53,460 nucleotides of DNA, from assembly GCA_016845105.1 (NCBI GenBank), contig JAERTF010000107.1, positions 1 to 53,460 on the forward strand. Reading direction: 5' to 3'. Numbering within the stretch: position 1 is the stretch's first letter; every line of letters starts with the position of its first letter. The DNA comes from Bacteroidota bacterium. GTDB taxonomy: Bacteria > Bacteroidota > Bacteroidia > Bacteroidales > F082. The notes below the pieces were generated by a model. That model made no database searches and was not told the DNA's origin. It saw nothing but the letters and a program-made list of their open reading frames with translations. Position numbers and translations under genes: made by a program. Positions 1 through 7,202 of the stretch are shown piece by piece.

Positions 1-141
1 ATGTATGAAAACAAGGCAATGCCCACCGGCTCGTATATTTGGAGAATAAGTGCAGTATTTGAAGATGGCGAACACTGGCAGGGAACCGACAATGGGGATG
101 GCAACAGTGGCACCAGTGGAACAGTAACATTAATAAGATAA
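1..141 (+). CDS. C-terminal fragment of a T9SS type B (gliding motility-associated) sorted protein, partial
   Basis: An open frame runs from the first base to a TAA at 139-141. The 46 visible residues contain PTGSYIWRISAVFEDG, then a Trp-Gln-Gly motif, and end in GTVTLIR. This resembles the end of the gliding motility-associated C-terminal (type B) sorting domain that directs Bacteroidota proteins through T9SS. The first codon happens to be ATG, but the gene clearly begins upstream of the window, so that ATG is not taken as a start. Cargo domains are not visible. The assignment rests on the short motif only. Confidence 0.6.
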   Translation: MYENKAMPTGSYIWRISAVFEDGEHWQGTDNGDGNSGTSGTVTLIR

Positions 142-202
142 GAGGAGGCTGATTCTTGTATTGGAAATGCTGATTATTTGAATTTATTAATTTGAAGATA
201 TT

Positions 203-1216
203 CTAAATGATATTTACTTCGAACTCTAAATTTATATCAAATTTGTCAATAACACTTTTTCTGATTGAATTGGCAAGATCAAGTATTTCGGTTCCTGATG
301 CAGTATCATATTTAACGATAACAAGTGCTTGTTGTTCATGAACTCCTACATTACCAATTCTTTTGCCTTTCCACCCGCATTGTTCAATTAACCATGCTGC
401 TGGAATTTTGTATGTAGAATCCTTTAATGGATAGGATGGAATGTCGTCGTAATCAAGTTTAAGGTCATGAAATTTAGCCATTTCGATAATAGGATTTTTA
501 AAAAAACTACCAGCGTTTTTAAGTTTATCCGGGTTAGGAAGTTTTGAATTCCTAATCTCAGCTACTTTTCTACTAACATCTACAACTGATATTTCATTTA
601 GATTTTTATCAGAAAATGAATCTGCCAAGGGTTTATAATTTAGGTTTAATACAGGGTTTTTTGAGAGTTTTAATATAACGCTGGTAATAAAGTACTTGTG
701 CTTTAGCTTTGTTTTAAATATACTTGTTCGATATCCAAATTCACAATCATTATTATTAAATGTAACAAGTTTTCCTGTTGTTAGATCAAAGGCTTCTAAG
801 CTAACAAAAACATCTTTTAATTCTGCTCCATAGGCTCCTATATTTTGAATTGGAGCTGCCCCAATTTTACCAGGGATATCAGTTAAATTTTCAAGACCTC
901 CCCAGCCCTTTTCAACAGTATATTCAACCAAGCTAGGCCAAAATTCACCCGATGAAACTTTTAGTAAAACACTGTTTTCATCTTCTTCGACAATTTCTTT
1001 ACCCCAAATTTGATTTAACAGAACTAAACCAGTAAAATGGTTTGTAAAAAGAATATTGCTTCCTTTACTAAGAACAAGTGTTCTTTTATTTAGCTTCCCT
1101 GCTAAAAATAACTCATTAAGCTCATTTATCGAATTGATGATACTTAGGTTGTGTGCTAATACCTCAACTCCAAAAGTATTAAATGGGGCTAAGCAAAAAT
1201 CTTCTTTAATGATCAT
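203..1216 (-). CDS. murB: UDP-N-acetylenolpyruvoylglucosamine reductase MurB
   Basis: FAD-dependent cytoplasmic enzyme that reduces UDP-GlcNAc-enolpyruvate to UDP-MurNAc with NADPH, the second committed step of peptidoglycan synthesis. The 337 residues match the long (E. coli-like, type I) MurB. Visible motifs are GSNILF (FAD-binding domain), the loop IPGKIGAAPIQNIGAYGAEL, GYRTSIFK, and the substrate-domain segment NAGSFFKNP with the catalytic Ser that protonates the intermediate. The C-terminal segment has AAWLIEQCGWKG, and the gene ends near a conserved Glu (LEFEVNII). The start ATG at 1216 gives MIIKEDFCLAPFNTF, the usual MurB beginning. It is transcribed divergently from the glycosyltransferase at 1310, and a TATCTTTG -7-like box lies just upstream. 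Confidence 0.97.
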   Translation of the reverse strand: MIIKEDFCLAPFNTFGVEVLAHNLSIINSINELNELFLAGKLNKRTLVLSKGSNILFTNHFTGLVLLNQIWGKEIVEEDENSVLLKVSSGEFWPSLVEYTVEKGWGGLENLTDIPGKIGAAPIQNIGAYGAELKDVFVSLEAFDLTTGKLVTFNNNDCEFGYRTSIFKTKLKHKYFITSVILKLSKNPVLNLNYKPLADSFSDKNLNEISVVDVSRKVAEIRNSKLPNPDKLKNAGSFFKNPIIEMAKFHDLKLDYDDIPSYPLKDSTYKIPAAWLIEQCGWKGKRIGNVGVHEQQALVIVKYDTASGTEILDLANSIRKSVIDKFDINLEFEVNII

Positions 1217-1223
1217 GGTTTTT

Positions 1224-1290
1224 CAAAGATAACAAATTGACGCAATAAAAATAATAATACTATGTTATTCATGAAAAGACACTAGTTTTG
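1224..1290. promoter_or_regulatory. Divergent -7 boxes between murB and glycosyltransferase
   Basis: Minus-strand TATCTTTG (1224-1231) sits just upstream of murB. Plus-strand TAGTTTTG (1283-1290) sits 19 bases before the TTG start at 1310. Both fit the Bacteroidota TAnnTTTG -7 consensus. No convincing TTG/TTTG -33 element was found at the expected spacing for either, so only the -7 boxes are claimed. Confidence 0.4.
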
Positions 1291-1309
1291 TATAAAACAA
1301 TTAGTTAGT

Positions 1310-2428
1310 TTGGCTAGTAGAGTTATTGTTTCTGTAATTAATGATTTGGTAACAGATCAGCGCGTTAATAAGGTTTGTCAAACACTTGTTTCGATGAATT
1401 GCGATGTAATATTAGTTGGGAGGAAGTTACATAATAGTCCAGAAATGGATAAACGTAATTACAGGGTTCACAGAATGAGACTATTGTTTGAAAAAGGCCC
1501 TTTCTTTTATGCTGAATATAACATAAGACTATTTTTTTTCTTAATTTTCAAGAAAGCAAATATGCTTATATCCAATGATTTGGATACTCTTTTACCAAAT
1601 TATATTATTGCTAAGCTAAAACGAACTCCATTAGTATATGATAGTCATGAATACTTTACAGAGGTTCCGGAGCTTGTTGATAGGAAAAGAGTTCAATCTA
1701 TATGGAAATATATTGAACGCAAGATTTTTCCAAAACTTGATAATGTGATTACTGTTAATGATTCGATTGCGAACCTCTTTCATCAGGATTACGGTATTCT
1801 ACCTAATGTAGTTAGGAATATCCCTAGAAGTAGAGATTCCATACAAAGAGTTTCTAGAGAATCATTGGGTCTTCCCATCGATAAACCAATTTTAATACTT
1901 CAAGGATCGGGAATAAATGTTGACAGAGGATCGGAAGAGTTAGTTGATGCAATGCCATTTATATCTAATGCAATATTACTTATTATTGGAGGTGGGGATG
2001 TTATCGGTAAGCTTAAATCAGCTACTAATAAGCTAGGTTTAAATGAAAGAATCATATATAAACCACGGTTACCATATGAGCAAATGATGAAATATACTTC
2101 AATTGCGGATTTGGGATTAACTTTTGATAAATCCACTAATCTTAATTATAAGTATAGTTTACCAAATAAGCTATTCGATTATATTCAGGCAGGGGTTCCA
2201 GTTCTTTCATCATGTTTGCCTGAAATTGAGAAGGTTATAAAAAAATATAATGTTGGCGATTTTATTGATGATCATAATCCTGAAAAAATCGCAACAAAAA
2301 TTAATCATATACTTAATAATCAGGGCTTAATAAAAGAGTGGAAAAAAAACTGTAGCTTTGCCGCGATTGAGCTAACATGGGAAAATGAAGAAAAGGTATT
2401 AAAAAAGATTTATAGCAAGTATGTCTAG
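1310..2428 (+). CDS. Glycosyltransferase, family 4 (GT-B fold)
   Basis: A 372-residue GT-B glycosyltransferase, probably cytoplasmic and building a cell-surface glycan. The N-terminal acceptor half includes NDLVTDQRVNKVCQTL and the VYDSHEYFTEVPEL segment typical of Bacteroidota family-4 enzymes. The C-terminal donor half includes LILQGSGINVDRGSEELV and NKLFDYIQAGVPVLSS, the region equivalent to the nucleotide-sugar E-x7-E motif. The most plausible start is a TTG at 1310, because no in-frame ATG lies near the conserved N-terminus. It overlaps the next gene by 8 bases, so the two are probably translationally coupled. Donor and acceptor sugars cannot be read from the sequence. Confidence 0.85.
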   Translation: MASRVIVSVINDLVTDQRVNKVCQTLVSMNCDVILVGRKLHNSPEMDKRNYRVHRMRLLFEKGPFFYAEYNIRLFFFLIFKKANMLISNDLDTLLPNYIIAKLKRTPLVYDSHEYFTEVPELVDRKRVQSIWKYIERKIFPKLDNVITVNDSIANLFHQDYGILPNVVRNIPRSRDSIQRVSRESLGLPIDKPILILQGSGINVDRGSEELVDAMPFISNAILLIIGGGDVIGKLKSATNKLGLNERIIYKPRLPYEQMMKYTSIADLGLTFDKSTNLNYKYSLPNKLFDYIQAGVPVLSSCLPEIEKVIKKYNVGDFIDDHNPEKIATKINHILNNQGLIKEWKKNCSFAAIELTWENEEKVLKKIYSKYV

Positions 2429-3539
2429 TTCGAATTTACATATAATCTCGTTTGATATACCCTATCCGGCAAATTACGGTGGGGTAATAGATGTATTCTT
2501 CAAGGCAAAAGCCCTTACCGAGATGGGTATAAAAGTTCATTTGCATTGTTTCCAGTATGGACGTGAACATGATCCCATATTAAAAGATACATTTCATAGA
2601 GTTGATTTCTATAAACGCGATATTTCGAAAAAACATCTTTTTAAAAGTATTCCATATATAGTAAGCACAAGGACTTCGGAAAGTTTAATTGAGAATTTAT
2701 TAAAAGATGAGTATCCGATACTAATGGAAGGGTTACATACTTCGGCATTACTTGATGAACCCCGTTTAAAAACCAGAATTAGGTTAGTTAGAGCCCACAA
2801 TATCGAACACGAATATTATTATAATCTGGGTAAAGCTGAACGCGATGTTTTTAAGAAGTACTACTTTTATAACGAAGCAGCAAAGTTAAAACGTTATGAA
2901 AAAGTGCTTAATAAAGCTGATAGAATTCTTGCGATTTCGGAAAATGATAAGGCATATTTCAATAAGGAGTTCAGCAGAGTAGATCATATTCCTGCTTTTC
3001 ACCCATTTAAGGAGGTGAGGAGTAAAGTAGGCAAAGGTGATTATGTACTTTATCATGGAAATTTATCAGTTGCCGAAAATGAAAATGCAGTTAGTTTTTT
3101 AATTGATGAGGTTTTTAATGAGATTGAACATCCTTTAATAATTGCCGGACTTAACCCATCTAAGCAATTAAAAAGCAGAGTTGAGAATGATCCAAAGATT
3201 AAGTTAATTATTAACCCAACGGATGAGGAACTTCAGGACTTGATTGAAAATGCACATATAAATATATCTATAACGGCTCAGAAAACAGGACTGAAACTAA
3301 AACTGCTCAATAACTTGTACAATGGCAGATTCACTTTGGTTAATGATAAAATGCTTAGTGGTAGTAATTTAGATAGTCTTTGCGAGGTTGCAAACAATCA
3401 TGTCTCCATTAAACGTCGAATTAAAATACTGTTTAGAAAGGAATTTACTACTGAGCATATCGAAGATCGCAAACATAATTTGGGTAAGATATATTGTAAC
3501 GGCAGTAATGTTAAGAGGTTGATTGAGTTGATTAATTGA
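2421..3539 (+). CDS. Glycosyltransferase, GT-B type (family 1/4-like)
   Basis: A 372-residue protein starting in the 8-base overlap with the preceding glycosyltransferase. The N-terminus (SFDIPYPANYGGVIDVFF) is the typical opening of a sugar-nucleotide GT-B enzyme, with the glycine-rich loop contacting the acceptor. RAHNIEHEYYYNLGKAE follows in the first domain. The second domain begins near VLYHGNLSVAENENAV and includes LKLLNNLYNGRFTLVN where donor-binding residues lie. It probably acts with its upstream partner on the same glycan. Its last 8 bases overlap the 3' end of ftsE on the other strand. Specificity is unknown. Confidence 0.8.
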   Translation: MSSSNLHIISFDIPYPANYGGVIDVFFKAKALTEMGIKVHLHCFQYGREHDPILKDTFHRVDFYKRDISKKHLFKSIPYIVSTRTSESLIENLLKDEYPILMEGLHTSALLDEPRLKTRIRLVRAHNIEHEYYYNLGKAERDVFKKYYFYNEAAKLKRYEKVLNKADRILAISENDKAYFNKEFSRVDHIPAFHPFKEVRSKVGKGDYVLYHGNLSVAENENAVSFLIDEVFNEIEHPLIIAGLNPSKQLKSRVENDPKIKLIINPTDEELQDLIENAHINISITAQKTGLKLKLLNNLYNGRFTLVNDKMLSGSNLDSLCEVANNHVSIKRRIKILFRKEFTTEHIEDRKHNLGKIYCNGSNVKRLIELIN

Positions 3540-4197
3540 GTGTTCCTTCTTCGCATTTAATTACCCTTCCAGGAAATTTATGAATCAAATTGTAATTGTG
3601 AGTTGCCATGATTACTGTTTTGCCCAATTCACTAATGGTAAACAAAATTTTCATTATACCGTTTGATGTTTCAGGATCCAAGTTACCAGTGGGCTCATCA
3701 GCCAATATTACTTCAGGTTCGTTAAGCAAGGCACGTGCTATTGCAATCCTTTGTTGTTCACCACCCGAAAGCTGATGTGGCATAACATTTAGTTTTTCAA
3801 TTAGCTCAACTTCATCAAGTACCTGAAGAATACGATCGTTTATTTGCTTTTTGTCATTCCAACCTGTAGCCCTAAGAACAAATTCAAGATTCTTCTTTAC
3901 ACTTCTATCTTCCAGCAATTGAAAATCCTGGAAAACAATACCCAATTTACGACGTAGAAAGGGTAATTGTTTTTGCTTAATTAGTTTTATGTCATAACCG
4001 CAAACATTGGCCTCGCCCTGTTCAATTGGTAGATCAGCATATAGTAACTGCATTAAACTAGATTTGCCACTACCGGTTTTACCTATCATATAAATAAACT
4101 CACCCTGAGATATTTCAAGATTTACATTTGTTAGAACAAGTTTATTTTTCTGAAATACAGATAAGTTAGTTAAGGAGATGATTTTTTGACTTTCCAT
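3532..4197 (-). CDS. ftsE: Cell-division ABC ATPase FtsE
   Basis: A 221-residue ABC ATPase of the FtsE/LolD size class. It shows Walker [11 protein letters not shown]-loop [10 protein letters not shown], signature [15 protein letters not shown], Walker [13 protein letters not shown] and H-loop ATHNYNL. FtsE pairs with the membrane protein FtsX to activate septal peptidoglycan hydrolases. FtsX is not adjacent here, so the call as FtsE rests on the pattern FQDFQLL-x-DRSVxxN, which resembles FtsE more than LolD. An alternative is a generic MacB/LolD-type ATPase. The gene converges on the glycosyltransferase at 2421. Confidence 0.8.
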   Translation of the reverse strand: MESQKIISLTNLSVFQKNKLVLTNVNLEISQGEFIYMIGKTGSGKSSLMQLLYADLPIEQGEANVCGYDIKLIKQKQLPFLRRKLGIVFQDFQLLEDRSVKKNLEFVLRATGWNDKKQINDRILQVLDEVELIEKLNVMPHQLSGGEQQRIAIARALLNEPEVILADEPTGNLDPETSNGIMKILFTISELGKTVIMATHNYNLIHKFPGRVIKCEEGTLN

Positions 4198-4250
4198 TTA
4201 AATAAAAATAAGAAGTCAAAGATAGCTATTTTGATAAATAGCTAAATATT

Positions 4251-4974
4251 TTATTTCGATGCTACAAAGTAGTATTCGTCATTCTTACTGAAGTGGCCAT
4301 TAAGCTCATCTAAACTTAGCGATTTTGATTTTTTTAGAAAAGATTTTAGGGTATATATTTTAAGCCCTATTTCCTTTACAAGGAGATTATAAATATCTTC
4401 AGCTGTAGTTCCATAATAGTCACTGGCTCCCATACCAAATTCAAAGATAATTATTGGTTTGTACTTTTTAAGCAATTCTATGCCACCTTTTAGTACTCCA
4501 AATTCGGCACCTTCAACATCAATTTTAATTAGATCAATCTTTAAATCAATGGGTATTATTTCATCCAGAGTCTGGATTTCAACTTCAATTTCCTCAATGT
4601 TCGGATATTTAATGTCGTACCTGCGTTTTTTTATTCCGCTGTATGCTGGTGCATTTTTAACATATTGAAAAGTTGTTGTACCACATTTATCTGCTAAAGC
4701 AAATGGAAGTATTTCAGATCTGTTTTTATACTTCTCTTTAAGTTCGTTGTATAAATAAGGAAGTGGTTCAAAACCAAAATGTTTTCCTTTAGGTGAATAT
4801 TTCAATATTATATCTAAAATCTCCCCTTTATGGCATCCGATATCTATACAATTAGAATCATTTTGTATTACCCCCCCCTAAAATAGACTTTGTAAGTCTG
4901 TCATACTCAAGGTTTTTGCTTATGTCGAGATGAAGCAGGTTTAGTGTTGTTCTCAATAGGTTTTTAATACTCAT
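4251..4974 (-). pseudogene. FkbM family SAM-dependent methyltransferase, frameshifted at a G8 tract
   Basis: The downstream frame (184 codons from an ATG at 4805) has the FkbM features KHFGFEPLP, EVEIQTLDEI and LIKIDVEGAEFGVLKGG, but lacks SAM motif I. That motif (CIDIGCHKGEILDIIL) lies in the same frame further upstream with no start. A good ATG at 4974 begins MSIKNLLRTTLNLLHLD in a different frame and runs into eight consecutive G (4871-4878). As written, translation stops after 38 codons at 4858-4860. With seven G, the two frames join into one 240-residue protein (724 bases as written equals 241 codons plus one base). The enzyme would methylate a sugar or lipid hydroxyl. It follows rnfA by 27 bases on the same strand. 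It is either phase-variable, a recent mutant, or a sequencing error. Confidence 0.8.
4871..4878 (-). repeat. Homopolymer G8 tract (C8 on plus strand) inside the FkbM gene
   Basis: Eight uninterrupted G bases at codons 33-35 of the methyltransferase. Removing one base restores an uninterrupted 240-residue reading frame that includes SAM motif I. Such runs are rare in this AT-rich window, and the tract lies just before the catalytic domain, which is where slippage would switch the protein off. Confidence 0.9.
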
Positions 4975-5001
4975 GTAACAAGTAATAGTTTATCTGTTGT
5001 A

Positions 5002-5574
5002 TTATACTAATCCGGTAAAACCAAAGAAAGATAAAGCTAATATACCAGCTACAACAAGTGCAATGGGCACACCTTTCATTCCTTTCGGTACTTCCATTAA
5101 ATCAAGGTGCTCACGAATTCCGGCAAATAATACTATTGCAAGTGTAAATCCAATGGCATTAGCTACAGCATATACAACACCTTCCAATAGACTAAAATCC
5201 TTTTGTATTGTTAAAATCGCTACCCCAAGTACCGCACAGTTTGTTGTAATTAGAGGGAGGAAAACTCCAAGTGCTGAATATAATGATGGACTAACCTTTT
5301 TCAAAATAATTTCAACCATTTGAACTAAAGATGCTATAACCAGGATAAATACAATTGTTTGCATAAATCCTAACCCAAATGGATTTAGTACATAGTACTG
5401 TAATATCCATGTTACCATTGTAGCCAATGTCATTACGAACAATACTGCTCCTCCCATTCCCATGGAAGTTGAAACTTTACTTGAAACCCCAACAAAGGGA
5501 CAAATTCCTAAAAATTGAGCAAGAACAATGTTGCTAACAAAAATTGATCCTATAATAATTACAATATATTCCAT
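5002..5574 (-). CDS. rnfA: Rnf electron-transport complex subunit RnfA
   Basis: A 190-residue integral membrane subunit of the Rnf ferredoxin:NAD+ oxidoreductase. Six hydrophobic segments are visible. The paired motifs LAQFLGICPFVGVSS (first helices) and LITTNCAVLGVAIL (fourth) are the RnfA/RnfE family hallmarks. Their cysteines ligate the membrane 2Fe-2S cluster shared with RnfE. It starts at an ATG 11 bases after the rnfE stop and is last in the operon order rnfB-C-D-G-(insert)-E-A. Length and motifs are normal. Confidence 0.97.
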   Translation of the reverse strand: MEYIVIIIGSIFVSNIVLAQFLGICPFVGVSSKVSTSMGMGGAVLFVMTLATMVTWILQYYVLNPFGLGFMQTIVFILVIASLVQMVEIILKKVSPSLYSALGVFLPLITTNCAVLGVAILTIQKDFSLLEGVVYAVANAIGFTLAIVLFAGIREHLDLMEVPKGMKGVPIALVVAGILALSFFGFTGLV

Positions 5575-5585
5575 ATCAATAAGTT

Positions 5586-6167
5586 TTAGGCTTTGTTAAA
5601 TTTATTTGTGATAGCTACCAAATAACCCAGAGCAATAAAAGCACCCGGTGCTAATATGAATGCAAGCATCAGGTCGCCCTCAATAAGATTGAAACCAAAT
5701 ATTGCGCCTGATCCAAGCAATTCACGAACTCCTCCAAGCAATGTTAATGCAAATGCAAATCCAAGTCCCATTCCTAAACCATCAATAAGTGATGATCCAA
5801 TGTTGTTTTTTGAAGCGAATGCTTCGGCACGTCCAAGTACAAGACAGTTAACAACTATCAAAGGAATAAACAGTCCAAGAGCATCAAATAGTCCTGGCAT
5901 GTATGCTTGCATCACAAGCTCAACAATTGTTACGAATGATGCGATAATCAATATAAAAGAAGGGATACGAACTTTGTCAGGAATTAAACTCTTTATAATT
6001 GAAACAACAAGATTCGACATAACAAGTACGAAAGTTGTTGCTAATCCCATACCCAGTCCGTTAATTGCCGATGTAGTAACACCCAATACCGGACAAAGTC
6101 CTAGAAAGAGAACAAATACAGGGTTCTCTTTAATAAATCCTTTTGTGAAATTTTGTAGTTGATTCAT
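5586..6167 (-). CDS. rnfE: Rnf electron-transport complex subunit RnfE
   Basis: Integral membrane subunit homologous to RnfA, about 193 residues. Motifs are [17 protein letters not shown] and [16 protein letters not shown], each with a cluster-ligating Cys, plus [21 protein letters not shown]. The start chosen is the ATG at 6167 ([16 protein letters not shown]), the usual beginning of RnfE. The reading frame extends ten codons upstream to a TTG, but that extension lies in the inverted-repeat arm at 6184-6215 and is unlikely to be native. The next gene upstream is the inserted four-helix-bundle gene, so the normal rnfG-rnfE junction is broken. Confidence 0.96.
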   Translation of the reverse strand: MNQLQNFTKGFIKENPVFVLFLGLCPVLGVTTSAINGLGMGLATTFVLVMSNLVVSIIKSLIPDKVRIPSFILIIASFVTIVELVMQAYMPGLFDALGLFIPLIVVNCLVLGRAEAFASKNNIGSSLIDGLGMGLGFAFALTLLGGVRELLGSGAIFGFNLIEGDLMLAFILAPGAFIALGYLVAITNKFNKA

Positions 6168-6183
6168 ATTTATAATCTTTTTT

Positions 6184-6215
6184 GAGCCTGGAATCAAGAA
6201 TCAGGATTCAAGATT
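6184..6215. repeat. Right arm of imperfect inverted repeat bounding the four-helix-bundle cassette
   Basis: The plus-strand segment begins GAGCCTGGAATCAAGAATCA and ends TCAAGATT. It matches the reverse complement of 6600-6631 at 24 of 32 positions by hand alignment without gaps. It lies between the insert gene and rnfE. In the transcript, the two arms could pair around the insert's coding sequence. Confidence 0.75.
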
Positions 6216-6237
6216 GGAGGCAACATTTTTTTCGCTA

Positions 6238-6585
6238 TTAAATAAGTTTCATTCTAAAAGAATATAACATCTTTTCAATTGATTTAATACTATCGATAAG
6301 GTTATTATATTTATCACTGTTAATGTATTTCAGCCTATTCGCAATAATTAGTTGTGTTTCTAATTCAAATGCAGATGACAATGATATGCTTATGAATCTA
6401 CCAAATTCTTTGTCAGTTCTTTCTGAACCCTCTGCAATATTTGAAGGTGTTGATACAGAGCATCTTCTCATTTGGTTTGTTAAGCCAAACTGTTCAGATT
6501 TTGGAAATTCTTCAGTCACCTTGTAGATTATCTCTACAAGATCAATTGAACTATTCCAAACTTTAAGCTCTGTAAAATTATGCAT
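6238..6585 (-). CDS. Four-helix-bundle protein, S23/23S-rRNA-intervening-sequence (IVP) family
   Basis: A 115-residue all-helical protein. The N-terminal FTELKVWNSSIDLVEIIYKV, the motif FPKSEQFGLTNQMRRCSVSTPSNIAEG and the later FISISLSSAFELETQL are diagnostic of the S23 four-helix-bundle family. It was first described in intervening sequences of Leptospira 23S rRNA genes. It is related to the Avd accessory protein of diversity-generating retroelements, with a basic surface thought to bind nucleic acid. No reverse transcriptase or variable repeat is nearby. It sits in the same direction inside the rnf operon between rnfG and rnfE, where no gene is normally found. It is bounded by inverted repeats, as expected of an IVS-like insertion. 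Confidence 0.93.
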   Translation of the reverse strand: MHNFTELKVWNSSIDLVEIIYKVTEEFPKSEQFGLTNQMRRCSVSTPSNIAEGSERTDKEFGRFISISLSSAFELETQLIIANRLKYINSDKYNNLIDSIKSIEKMLYSFRMKLI

Positions 6586-6597
6586 CTAATTTTATTA

Positions 6598-7191
6598 TTA
6601 ATCTTGGTTCTTGACTCTTGTATCTTGGCTCTTATATGAATCATATGCTCTTTGTACAGCATCGCTAAAAGCTCTTGAGGTAATTGTAGCGGCTGTAATT
6701 GCATCTACATCACCACCATCTTTTGTAACTAACAAATTATAGGTTGCCGGATTTTTTCCCATAAACTGAAGGGGGAAATCATCTTTTGCAACATCCATTT
6801 TGTCACCTAAACCCGGAGTTTCTTTATGACTAACAACCGCTGTATTATTAATTGTACCATCATTTAATAACCCAACCATTATTTCAATTTTACCGCTAAA
6901 ACCTTTCATTGTCCAAGTTTTAATAGCGGTTCCAATGATCTTGTCATTTTTTGAAGCAATATAATATACCAATGAGTCTTCACCGTCACCCAAACCAACT
7001 TTTATAGTTTTTATATTATCGAATACTGGTAGAACTGTTTTAATTGCAGCTTCCAGCTTCTTTTGCTTCGCCAATGCAATTGGTTCCTTTGTTACATTAT
7101 ACACAGCTCCAAGAGCAAGGGCAGCAACAGCTGATACCATAAATAAGGTAACAACCATGTTAATAAAATTTGATTCTCTTTTACTAGCCAT
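6598..7191 (-). CDS. rnfG: Rnf electron-transport complex flavoprotein RnfG
   Basis: A 197-residue single-pass membrane protein with a periplasmic FMN-binding domain. One helix at about residues 9-29 (NMVVTLFMVSAVAALALGAVY) is followed by the FMN-binding segment KGFSGKIEIMVGL, ETPGLGDKM and DAITAATITSRAF. The last contains the Thr expected to carry covalent FMN, within TAAT rather than the common S/T-G-A-T. The final ten residues (SQDTRVKNQD) are encoded by the inverted-repeat arm at 6600-6631, and the TAA is the repeat edge. The native C-terminus has therefore probably been replaced. It is 11 bases downstream of rnfD. Confidence 0.96.
   Translation of the reverse strand: MASKRESNFINMVVTLFMVSAVAALALGAVYNVTKEPIALAKQKKLEAAIKTVLPVFDNIKTIKVGLGDGEDSLVYYIASKNDKIIGTAIKTWTMKGFSGKIEIMVGLLNDGTINNTAVVSHKETPGLGDKMDVAKDDFPLQFMGKNPATYNLLVTKDGGDVDAITAATITSRAFSDAVQRAYDSYKSQDTRVKNQD
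6600..6631. repeat. Left arm of imperfect inverted repeat, overlapping the 3' end of rnfG
   Basis: On the minus strand it reads GAGCCAAGATACAAGAGTCA, ending CCAAGATT, and pairs with 6184-6215 (24/32 matches plus one G-U). It supplies the last codons and stop of rnfG. A shorter relative, GTCAAGAATCAAGATACAA, occurs alone at 45530-45548. Confidence 0.75.
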
Positions 7192-7202
7192 TTTTTAACG
7201 AA

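Noticed and set aside
4459..4668. Plus-strand frame opposite the FkbM gene
   Set aside because: Antisense shadow without conserved features; the minus-strand FkbM motifs are decisive.
5656..6162. 168-codon plus-strand frame opposite rnfE
   Set aside because: It is antisense to a well-conserved membrane gene, has no family motifs, and the composition is explained by the opposite strand.
6238..6585. Diversity-generating retroelement accessory protein (Avd)
   Set aside because: The family is related, but no reverse transcriptase, template repeat or variable repeat is in the window, so the S23/IVP reading is preferred.
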